A DNA stretch of 51,010 bases from Akkermansia sp. (GTDB lineage Bacteria > Verrucomicrobiota > Verrucomicrobiia > Verrucomicrobiales > Akkermansiaceae). Below the pieces are notes generated by a model. It made no database searches. It was not told the DNA's origin and saw nothing but the letters and a program-made list of their open reading frames with translations. Positions within the stretch are counted from its first letter, which is position 1; every line of letters starts with the position of its first letter. Position numbers and translations under genes: made by a program. The DNA lies in the NCBI GenBank assembly GCA_017472085.1, contig JAFUQZ010000032.1, positions 1-51,010 on the forward strand. Direction: 5' to 3'. Positions 44,521 through 51,010 of the stretch are shown here, one piece after another.

Positions 44521-45150
44521 ATGTTCAAACATCTCACCACCGCTCTGACCGCCGCAGTAGGGTTTCTGCTGACGGCCACCGCTGTGCCTGCACATGCTGC
44601 CAAGGCCAATCCCCATGCCACCAGTAGTGGGTTCATTCCCCCTGCTGCTCCCAGTCCCGGTGCTGCTCCCGACAAGGATTTACCCAATCTCGGGCGCGAT
44701 AAGCACGGCCTGCCGTTCTACCATCCCAAGCAAAAGAACCGCGTGGTTCGCACGACGGCTTACACCCATTCGGAAAGCGACCACATAGCCTACGGCCCGA
44801 AGAGTGCTGCCGGAACCTACCTCAAGTACACCGAGGATGTTCGTAGTGCTGCAGCCGACTGGTCCGTCTACCCCCTGGGCACCAAGTTCAGGATTAAGGG
44901 CGAGCCCTACACCTATATTGTAGATGACTACGGCAGCGCCCTGGTGGGAACTGCTACCATTGATATCTACCACCCGACCAAGGCGCTCATGCGCAAGTGG
45001 GCCACCCGTATCGTTGAAATTGAGGTCATCGAATGGGGCTCCCCCACCCGCAGCATGCAGCAGCTCGCAGGTCGCCGTGGTTACAAGCACTGCCGCCGCA
45101 TGTATGCCGCGCTGGAGCGCCAGATGCAGGCAGCTCAAACCAAGGGTTAA
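44521..45150 (+). CDS. Secreted 3D-domain protein
   Basis: A 209-residue exported protein with a signal peptide (cleavage near residue 26, VPAHA|AK), a Pro/Ala-rich spacer (30-60) and a C-terminal 3D domain at about 78-180. The three-Asp pattern is seen in VDDYGSALVGTATIDIYHPT, and the flanking VRTTAYTHSESDHIAYG and YPLGTKFRIKG are typical. In MltA and related proteins the 3D fold cuts or binds peptidoglycan glycan strands. With no partner domain, wall binding or lytic transglycosylase activity are both possible. A terminator follows. Confidence 0.85.
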   Translation: MFKHLTTALTAAVGFLLTATAVPAHAAKANPHATSSGFIPPAAPSPGAAPDKDLPNLGRDKHGLPFYHPKQKNRVVRTTAYTHSESDHIAYGPKSAAGTYLKYTEDVRSAAADWSVYPLGTKFRIKGEPYTYIVDDYGSALVGTATIDIYHPTKALMRKWATRIVEIEVIEWGSPTRSMQQLAGRRGYKHCRRMYAALERQMQAAQTKG

Positions 45151-45180
45151 CCCCTGTTCATTCTTTTTTTCATACATCAC

Positions 45181-45217
45181 ACAGCTGAATTCCCTTGTGG
45201 AGTTCAGCTGTTTTCTT
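45181..45217 (+). terminator. Terminator of the 3D-domain gene
   Basis: A 13-base stem (45181-45193 with 45199-45211), including ACAGCTGAA/TTCAGCTGT, followed by TTTCTTT. Confidence 0.85.
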
Positions 45218-45323
45218 TCCCGACAACATAATTGCAGAAGTCGCGTTCATGGCCAGACAAGCAACGCGGCGGCGTCTTCGGACGCAGGGAAATTCCCAAG
45301 CGGGTAAGGGGCGCACTTTCGGC

Positions 45324-45352
45324 TTGCGGGTGGGGGAAAAAGCTGGTAGAAT
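45324..45352 (+). promoter_or_regulatory. Promoter of the OgpA-like gene, start-proximal
   Basis: TTGCGG (45324-45329), 17 bases, TAGAAT (45347-45352), then 6 bases to ATG 45359. Confidence 0.55.
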
Positions 45353-45358
45353 CGCCGC

Positions 45359-46561
45359 ATGAGAACGCCTTTTCTGTTTTCAGCGATAAGTGTGCTTGCC
45401 CTGGCCCCGGTAGCCTATGCTACCTGCCCGGAGCATTTTTCCGAAGCTGCCAAAGCCCGGCTGGCTGACAGCGTGGAGCCGGAGGCGCCGGCCCGCAAGC
45501 TCAATGTGGTCTATTTCACGGGTAATGATAATGAACCCATTGCGGATTATCAGCGTCGTATCAGCGAGCTGTTGCTCTACCTGCAACAATTCTACGCCAA
45601 GGAAATGGACCGCCATGGCTATGGCAAACGCGCCTTCGGGCTGAATATGCTGCCCAACGGCGAGGTGGATATCATCCTTATCCGCGGCAAGAAGGGGCAC
45701 AAAGAATACAGCTATGGTTCCGGTCACAATGCCTGTCTGGAGGAAATTAACACCTACTTCGATGCTCATCCTGACAAGAAGTTCAGCCATCACACCTTTG
45801 TTATCATGCCCACGCATTATGATGAGCAATATGGTGACTCCAATCCGGGAGGCGTTCCGTTCTATGGTCTGGGGCGCAATTGCTTTGCGCTGGATTATCC
45901 GGATTTCGACATCAGGCATCTGGGGCAGGATACGCCGAAAGGGCGCTTGCTCACCAAATGGTACGGCGGCTTCGCGCATGAGCTGGGGCATGGGCTCAAT
46001 CTTCCGCACAACGATGGTTCCACCGGCATGAATGCAGAATGGGGAACTCCGTTGATGGGCAGCGGCAATTACACATTCGGGCTCAAGCCCACCTACCTGA
46101 CCCCCTCTTCATGCAGCATTCTGGACAGTTCAGAGACCTTTGCCGTTGCAGGGAAAGCGCCGCAGTTCTACCCGGACAACGCTGTTGAACCCACGGTTGA
46201 GCGACTCAGCATCGTGTACGATGGTGAAAATCTGAATCTGACGCTGCGCTGCGAAGAGGACTTCTGTGTGAATGCCTATATTCAGGACCCGGAATATACG
46301 GTCAACCGCGACTATGATGCCATCGCTTTCCTGATGGCCCGCGAGAGTGATGGCAAGGGCATGCAGACATGCCGTGTTCGCATGCCTCTCAGCGAACTGC
46401 AGCGCTTAAAGAATGTCCGCAACGGGGAACAGGCCATCGACCTGCTGTTCGGCAAGCCCGATGGCTCCCGCTTCCGCACGCGTATCATCTTCAACTGGGA
46501 TTCGCTCAAACCCGGCGACTCTATCCCTGTTGCCGAACTGAAGTTCCGGCAGGGATATTGA
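45359..46561 (+). CDS. ogpA: OgpA-like mucin O-glycopeptidase (zinc metalloprotease)
   Basis: A 400-residue secreted metalloprotease that closely resembles OgpA (Amuc_1119) of Akkermansia muciniphila, which cuts N-terminal to O-glycosylated Ser/Thr in mucin-type proteins. A signal peptide (1-21, ...PVAYA|TCPEHF) precedes the catalytic domain. The zinc motif HELGHGLNLPH gives His207, Glu208, His211 and His217, followed by the Met-turn stretch GTPLMGSGNYTFG. Other shared stretches are KLNVVYFTGNDNEPIADYQRR, RISELLLYLQQFYAKEM, GGVPFYGLGRNCFALDYPDF and DTPKGRLLTKWYGG. The GH109-type gene lies 0.8 kb downstream on the other strand. The assignment rests on recalled family sequence. Confidence 0.88.
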   Translation: MRTPFLFSAISVLALAPVAYATCPEHFSEAAKARLADSVEPEAPARKLNVVYFTGNDNEPIADYQRRISELLLYLQQFYAKEMDRHGYGKRAFGLNMLPNGEVDIILIRGKKGHKEYSYGSGHNACLEEINTYFDAHPDKKFSHHTFVIMPTHYDEQYGDSNPGGVPFYGLGRNCFALDYPDFDIRHLGQDTPKGRLLTKWYGGFAHELGHGLNLPHNDGSTGMNAEWGTPLMGSGNYTFGLKPTYLTPSSCSILDSSETFAVAGKAPQFYPDNAVEPTVERLSIVYDGENLNLTLRCEEDFCVNAYIQDPEYTVNRDYDAIAFLMARESDGKGMQTCRVRMPLSELQRLKNVRNGEQAIDLLFGKPDGSRFRTRIIFNWDSLKPGDSIPVAELKFRQGY

Positions 46562-46591
46562 TTCCCCCTTCACTTCTTACACCATTCGACT

Positions 46592-46629
46592 GAACGGGCT
46601 CATGCATCCGGTTGTGCATGAGCCCGTTC
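46592..46629. terminator. Long hairpin between convergent genes
   Basis: A perfect 15-base stem (46592-46606 with 46615-46629) and an 8-base loop between the OgpA-like gene and the Sel1 gene. The T content after it is low on both sides, so it may act as a strong structure-dependent or bidirectional terminator. Confidence 0.7.
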
Positions 46630-46655
46630 TCTGTTGCAGTATTTACGAAAAACAA

Positions 46656-47258
46656 TCAATTCAGTTCGGCAGCAGCCTTTTCATGGCTGAGGTCAGCCGC
46701 CTTACGAAGCCATGCCTCGGCTTCCTGAGCGGACGCCTCCACTCCCAGCCCCTGTTTGTAGCACATGCCCAGCGTATACATGGCATCGGCATTGCCTGAT
46801 TCTGCCCCCTTGCGGCACCAACTGATGAATTGAGCCACATCCGGCTCCACGCCAAAGCCATTCACGTAGCAACGGGCCAGGTTGAAACACGCAGCAGCGT
46901 TCCCCTGCTCCGCAGATTTGCGATACATTTCCGCCGCAGCAGCGGCATCGGAAGCAATTCCCTCTCCGGATTCCAGACACCAGCCCAGATTGCACTGAGC
47001 AACGGCATCACCGCCTTCTGCGGCAGCCTGCAGGACTTTCACCTCCTCAGACACCTCCGCCACTACCGGTTCGGCAGGCAGAGGCTCCTCCGCAGGCGTA
47101 GACACGGGCTGCGCCTCAGATTCTGTAGCTTCGGGTGCGGCCGGCTCGGGTGCTGTCTCGTTTTCCGGGGACAGCCAGACCATCAGACTCTCCTTGTTAT
47201 AGTGCGCGGCAATTCCCAGCGCAAGCAGCAAACAAAAGACGAACACTAATTTTTTCAT
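46656..47258 (-). CDS. Sel1-repeat protein, exported or membrane-anchored
   Basis: A 200-residue protein with an N-terminal hydrophobic segment (about 4-18, VFVFCLLLALGIAA) without a lipobox, a Glu/Pro/Ala-rich spacer (30-70) and three or four Sel1 repeats (AEGGDAVAQCNLGWCLESG, EQGNAAACFNLARCYVNG, ESGNADAMYTLGMCYKQG, each followed by a conserved GxGV or GI turn). Each of these repeats carries a conserved Cys. Sel1 repeats build protein-protein scaffolds. The partner is unknown. It is convergent with the OgpA-like gene. Confidence 0.88.
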   Translation of the reverse strand: MKKLVFVFCLLLALGIAAHYNKESLMVWLSPENETAPEPAAPEATESEAQPVSTPAEEPLPAEPVVAEVSEEVKVLQAAAEGGDAVAQCNLGWCLESGEGIASDAAAAAEMYRKSAEQGNAAACFNLARCYVNGFGVEPDVAQFISWCRKGAESGNADAMYTLGMCYKQGLGVEASAQEAEAWLRKAADLSHEKAAAELN

Positions 47259-47290
47259 ATCCGAAGAAAAGCTTATCGTGGAGCATCGTC

Positions 47291-47319
47291 ATTTTACCCG
47301 TTAGCCCCGGAATTGTCAA
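47291..47319 (-). promoter_or_regulatory. Promoter of the Sel1 gene
   Basis: Minus-strand TTGACA (47319-47314), 17 bases, TAAAAT (47296-47291), 32 bases before ATG 47258. It is among the best sigma70 matches in the window. Confidence 0.7.
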
Positions 47320-47367
47320 TGCATCCATGCATAATATTCAGGAAAAGTTGATTTTTTTGCTATGGAA

Positions 47368-48783
47368 TCAGTTTACAATTCCCAAAGGAGGGGTATTTTT
47401 CCAGTCACCGCGTGTAAAATCAGGGAAATGCTGAGGAGCGCCGCCCTGAGAGACCGACATTTCCGAAAGCGGGCCGACCGCAGACCAGAAAGCCCCTTCG
47501 TACACATTCTGGTCGAGCGGTTCACCACGGTGCAGGCACTCAATCACGCGGCTGAGCATGATGAAATCCATACCTCCGTTGCGCGCAAGAGCATCTCCCA
47601 GTCGGGCATAGAGAGGATGCTCATATCGGGCAAACAGGTCTGCTTCTGCCGCAGCCCCCATATACCATTGGCAGCAGTCCTCACCGCTGCATCCGCCGCA
47701 GGAAGCATCTGCCGGTGCCGGGGGCGGGCTGAGGTGTTCACCGGCCACCCGGGTGGGGAATCCGGCCAGCACGCCCTGCGTCCCGGCAATCATATTCTTG
47801 CGATTATAGGGGCGAGGGGTTGTTTCATCCCACTGCACCAGAATGGTGCGGCCGGCGCGGGTGCGGATGATGCTGGTATTGACATCGCCGCACCGGAAAT
47901 CGAGATTCTGCCAGGGGTGGTCCTCCGGCAATTCACGTTGTACAAAGGCTGCGCGTCCCAGAGAAAGGCTGCTCATGGACACGATACTGTCAAATGTATC
48001 ATCCGTGCGGGCCAGGCTCATGTATTGAGCCACAGGGCCGAGGCCGTGAGTGGGATAGAGGTTGCCGTTGCGGGCGGCAAAATGACTGGTGCGCCAGGTA
48101 TTCCCCGATGCGGCATCACTGAGCATACGGCTCCTCAAGTCATGGATATAGGCGGCTTCTGCATGAACGGGCTCACCCACCAACCCCTGTCGAACCATGT
48201 TCAGGAACATGAGTTCCACGCGACCGTAGTTCACGTTCTCAAGCATCATGCAGTGGCGATGCGTGCGTTCAGACGCATCCACAATCTGCCAGAGCCCCTC
48301 AATCGTGGTCGCCAGAGGTACTTCCACGAATGCATGAGCCCCGTGCTCCATGCAGGCCACCGCCATGGGCGCGTGCGTTTCCCAGGAGGTGTTAATGAAC
48401 ACGGCATCGGGCTTCAGCTCATCGAGCATCTGCAGATAGTCTTCGTACACAGCGGGACGGAGGCCGCAGCGTTTCTCCAGCTCGGCAGCAGCCTCATGAG
48501 CCGCCTCCGGCTGCAAATCGCACAGACCTATCACGGAACAATGCGGGATGGCAGCAAACTGCAGCGTCTGGGGAATCCCGCGCTCACTCAATCCGATAAT
48601 GGCCACTCGCACCAGCTCAATGGGTGCAGCAGCATAGTTTCCCATGTAAATGGAACCGTCCGGACGCAAGGCAACGGCATCCCCCTCCGCAAGCGGATTC
48701 GTGTTTTTCGCGTGAATGAACTGCGCCACATCAGTCTTGGCCTGCTGTTGTTCCTCCATCATGATTCGAGCGGTTTCGTTCAT
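47368..48783 (-). CDS. GH109-type alpha-N-acetylgalactosaminidase (Gfo/Idh/MocA fold)
   Basis: A 471-residue NAD-dependent enzyme of the Gfo/Idh/MocA superfamily whose conserved blocks match glycoside hydrolase family 109, which removes alpha-GalNAc from mucin O-glycans and blood-group A antigen. The nucleotide-binding N-terminus has VRVAIIGLSERG and the family block NLYPTHGLGPVAQY holds the expected active-site His. VEVPLATT fits the usual EKP-type region in altered form. A Cys-rich ASCGGCSGEDCC insert lies near residues 382-396. Unlike many GH109 members no Tat signal is seen, so it may be cytoplasmic. The start is ATG 48783; the frame is open to 48807, but the promoter -10 overlaps that earlier start. 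Confidence 0.82.
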   Translation of the reverse strand: MNETARIMMEEQQQAKTDVAQFIHAKNTNPLAEGDAVALRPDGSIYMGNYAAAPIELVRVAIIGLSERGIPQTLQFAAIPHCSVIGLCDLQPEAAHEAAAELEKRCGLRPAVYEDYLQMLDELKPDAVFINTSWETHAPMAVACMEHGAHAFVEVPLATTIEGLWQIVDASERTHRHCMMLENVNYGRVELMFLNMVRQGLVGEPVHAEAAYIHDLRSRMLSDAASGNTWRTSHFAARNGNLYPTHGLGPVAQYMSLARTDDTFDSIVSMSSLSLGRAAFVQRELPEDHPWQNLDFRCGDVNTSIIRTRAGRTILVQWDETTPRPYNRKNMIAGTQGVLAGFPTRVAGEHLSPPPAPADASCGGCSGEDCCQWYMGAAAEADLFARYEHPLYARLGDALARNGGMDFIMLSRVIECLHRGEPLDQNVYEGAFWSAVGPLSEMSVSQGGAPQHFPDFTRGDWKNTPPLGIVN

Positions 48784-48805
48784 AAATACGCCGCATCCGC
48801 GCATC

Positions 48806-48834
48806 ATTCTATCACCCTTTTCTGTCTGCGTGAA
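48806..48834 (-). promoter_or_regulatory. Promoter of the GH109-type gene
   Basis: Minus-strand TTCACG (48834-48829), 17 bases, TAGAAT (48811-48806). The -10 overlaps the first in-frame ATG, so translation should start at ATG 48783, about 16 bases into the transcript. Confidence 0.45.
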
Positions 48835-48928
48835 GCAGATTTTTCAGACATATCGTCACCTTTCACGGATTTTTACCGTTTTTTATTGCGGATTCGGCGT
48901 TGATGTGGATTATATAGGGTAGAGAGTC

Positions 48929-50962
48929 ATGAGGACGGTCTATTTCATACTGGCATGTATCATCGGGTGGTGTTGCGGTCTTGTTGTGGCCGGGACAGAG
49001 CGCGATAAGCAGATAAAAATGCTGATGGACAGGCATCCCCTCAGCGTGTTCCTGCCCTTGCCGGAGGCCATGATTACAGAGGATAAGACAGGCAGCAAGG
49101 CCGAAGGGCTGCTTATCAGCGGAGATGATGCCCATGTGCCCACGATTTACTGGGAACAGCAGGATATGCTGCGGATTGATTTCCCGAAAGGCTGCCTTTA
49201 CCAAACAGAGTACAGACTGGAGTTTCCGTCAGACAAAGCACTCTTTCTGAATGGTCAGCGTTTGGAACAAACCGTTTACTCGCTGCGCTGCCGACCCGCC
49301 GAGCTGAAAGCCGTGGAAGTGATGGGAACAGAGCGGCTTTCTTTTCTGGTGACGGTTGAGGACTCTCACCATGCGGGAGCTCTGGCGTTCTCCCCCCAGT
49401 CTCCCGTGCGCTACGCTCTGGTCAGCCATCAAGGTGCAAAAGTACCCTGTCGGGTAATGCCGGCCCTACTGCGGCACATACAGACGGATGAAGGCCGGGA
49501 AAATACGGCGTATCTGCCGTATTTCATGAATAAGATTCTCCGAAACATACCGGAGCGTTATCAGCAGCACCCCGAAACGCTGACGCCGGATACGCCTCTG
49601 CCGCAGACTGTACTGGTACAGGCAGAAGAGGAGTTGCCGACACCGGGCACATGGCGACTGGAGGCCGTAGCAGAAGAACCAAGCGGTTTTACTTCCGGGG
49701 AACTTCTGACAAAAAACATCACGGGGAAACGCATGCTGCAATCACGCACGGAAATGCAATATCATCTTGATGCAGAGCCGGACTCCGCAAGTGCAGATAT
49801 TGACATAAGCCTGATATTCAACGCTCCGCTTTCCCGTGAAAGCGCCGACCGTCTGCTCAGAGAACTGCGCATCAGCATTGACGGCAAAGAGGCACTCCCC
49901 ACAGAGGATGAACAGCTCCGACAATGGCAGGGAGAGAACGGGACCGTCACCTTTCAGCTGATACCCGAGCAACCGCAGGCGGGCTACGATTCCGGAGTGA
50001 GGCAGCCACGGTTCTCCTCTCCCCTCGGGACTGATAAGGAAGAGCTGATCGATGGCTACTCATTCAGGAACAGCACCCCGGACTCCCTGCTCATTCGAGT
50101 CAGAGGAGGACTGGGCAGAACAGTTCAATTGGACGTCCCCGGAAATATATCCGCCGGTGCCGGACTGAAACGCACCGAACCGCAGCGGCATACCCTGCAG
50201 CTCCAACCGGCCTGCCCACAGGCTGTTTTACGGGTGGGTGACGGCAAGGAATATCCGCACGGGACGTGGGTGCTGAAAAGCATGGGCATTCGTCATGTAG
50301 AAGTGACGGCTTACCGCATCCCGCCGGAAGAAGCCATCCGATTGGAGGAGCCGCCGGATGATCTCGTCTCCCATTATGCAGGGCGCGATGAAACGAAGCG
50401 GAATGAACAAATCCGGCGTGCAGCTCAGAACGTTAAGGCCGTTTCCGTGGCCGGTATTCCCCGACACTTCACCCTCACGGGTATTCAGGGAGATTCACTC
50501 CCGGTGGAAACAGATTTGCAGCGTGAACATCTTTGCGAGGGGCTGCCGCCTTACGGATATTACCTGCTGGAAATCAAGCTGCACGCCACGGAGGATATCT
50601 GCCGACTGGCGCCGGAAAAAGCTCAATTCACCCTATATCGAACGGTTCATCATACGGATATATCAGAAGTATTTGAAGATAACACCCATCTGCTCCATCT
50701 TCTCTCTCGCAGCACGGGGAATTTCATTCCGTCAGCAGAGGCAAGCATTCATACGGATGACGGTTCAGTCCGAAAACTTTCCTCTGCCAACGGAGTCATT
50801 TCTATTCCGCATGATGCAAGGGACGGCATCCTGCTCGTGCAACACGGAAACGACTACCTCTGCCGGAATATTATTGACTTGGCGGATAAACATTATTGTG
50901 CTATAATAACCGCACATGGAGCCGATACAATTAAAACAAAACCTCAAACATCTGTCGATTGA
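48929..50962 (+). CDS. N-terminal-half paralogue of the alpha-2-macroglobulin protein
   Basis: A 677-residue exported protein with a signal-like helix (about 4-21) that parallels residues 1-~680 of the large macroglobulin at 20854-26631. Compare RIDFPKGCLYQTEYRLEF with EISFPPGSSCRTRYKLIF, and RHTLQLQPACPQ with VHRLALQPAWPQ. It ends just before where the MG2 strand (DRPMYRPGDTV) begins in the large protein, so it lacks the bait, thioester and receptor parts and cannot trap proteases in the classical way. It may be a truncated copy or a stand-alone adaptor. The next gene starts inside its last 47 bases. Confidence 0.8.
   Translation: MRTVYFILACIIGWCCGLVVAGTERDKQIKMLMDRHPLSVFLPLPEAMITEDKTGSKAEGLLISGDDAHVPTIYWEQQDMLRIDFPKGCLYQTEYRLEFPSDKALFLNGQRLEQTVYSLRCRPAELKAVEVMGTERLSFLVTVEDSHHAGALAFSPQSPVRYALVSHQGAKVPCRVMPALLRHIQTDEGRENTAYLPYFMNKILRNIPERYQQHPETLTPDTPLPQTVLVQAEEELPTPGTWRLEAVAEEPSGFTSGELLTKNITGKRMLQSRTEMQYHLDAEPDSASADIDISLIFNAPLSRESADRLLRELRISIDGKEALPTEDEQLRQWQGENGTVTFQLIPEQPQAGYDSGVRQPRFSSPLGTDKEELIDGYSFRNSTPDSLLIRVRGGLGRTVQLDVPGNISAGAGLKRTEPQRHTLQLQPACPQAVLRVGDGKEYPHGTWVLKSMGIRHVEVTAYRIPPEEAIRLEEPPDDLVSHYAGRDETKRNEQIRRAAQNVKAVSVAGIPRHFTLTGIQGDSLPVETDLQREHLCEGLPPYGYYLLEIKLHATEDICRLAPEKAQFTLYRTVHHTDISEVFEDNTHLLHLLSRSTGNFIPSAEASIHTDDGSVRKLSSANGVISIPHDARDGILLVQHGNDYLCRNIIDLADKHYCAIITAHGADTIKTKPQTSVD
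50879..50907 (+). promoter_or_regulatory. Promoter inside the 3' end of the macroglobulin-like gene
   Basis: TTGGCG (50879-50884), 17 bases, TATAAT (50902-50907), then 8 bases to an ATG at 50916. Confidence 0.45.
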
Positions 50963-51010
50963 AGCAAGACATCAGACCAAACTTCAATTCTTTCGCTTGT
51001 ATGAAAAATA
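50916..51010 (+). CDS. Start of an unidentified gene (runs off right edge)
   Basis: A frame opening at ATG 50916 stays open for 31 codons to the window end (MEPIQLKQNLKHLSIEARHQ...). It overlaps the preceding gene's end by 47 bases in another frame. A TATAAT promoter ends 8 bases before it. No family can be named from so short a piece; the composition is that of a soluble helical protein. Confidence 0.45.
   Translation, partial: MEPIQLKQNLKHLSIEARHQTKLQFFRLYEK

Noticed and set aside
1..51010. CRISPR arrays, rRNA genes and complete insertion sequences
   Set aside because: I saw no regularly spaced repeats of CRISPR type, no rRNA-like segments and no transposase; the tandem and direct repeats found are too few or too short.

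Overview
The window looks like chromosomal DNA from a mucosa-associated member of the Verrucomicrobiota, close to Akkermansia. The clues are a PEP-CTERM tail ending in an Arg-rich stretch, a close relative of the mucin O-glycopeptidase OgpA, a GH109-type GalNAc-ase, a sodium-pumping methylmalonyl-CoA decarboxylase operon (propionate formation), a MurC-MurB fusion followed by ddl and ftsQ, and HPr kinase without PTS genes nearby. Most of the window is GC-rich; the main exception is the island at about 4.1-13.2 kb.

Layout. 0-1.5 kb: minus-strand accessory genes, a low-complexity protein running off the left edge and a degenerate GT11 fucosyltransferase-like protein. 1.7-4.1 kb: gltX and queA. 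4.1-13.2 kb: an acquired island with a tyrosine recombinase, a second recombinase 3' remnant, a type III restriction-modification pair (mod, res) and two unrecognised genes packed behind res with almost no spacing. This is the best candidate for an undescribed system. 13.3-15.8 kb: two PilT-family ATPases. 16.0-20.0 kb: mmdA-mmdD-mmdC-mmdB. 20.1-26.6 kb: a 1,925-residue alpha-2-macroglobulin-like protein with a CTEQ thioester motif, translationally coupled to an ankyrin protein. 26.8-30.0 kb: an IdeS-like cysteine protease (PEP-CTERM tail shifted out of frame) and a membrane PH-like protein. 30.05 kb: tRNA-Arg(CCG).

30.3-38.6 kb: housekeeping genes (dicarboxylate/amino acid symporter, periplasmic prolyl isomerase, class V aminotransferase, YbgC-type thioesterase, hprK, Nif3-like, RluD-like) mixed with small secreted ankyrin and hypothetical proteins. 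38.8-44.4 kb: an MFS transporter, then murC-murB, ddl and ftsQ. 44.5-51 kb: secreted proteins, namely a 3D-domain protein, the OgpA-like metalloprotease, a Sel1-repeat protein, the GH109-type enzyme and a half-length paralogue of the macroglobulin; a further gene starts at the right edge.

Two themes run across the window. First, the secreted set (OgpA-like protease, GH109, IdeS-like protease, macroglobulins) fits life on host mucus: the protease and glycosidase act on O-glycoproteins, and the macroglobulins could protect against proteases. Second, several genes have a sigma70-like promoter whose -10 box lies only 6-8 bases before the start codon, which suggests leaderless mRNAs.
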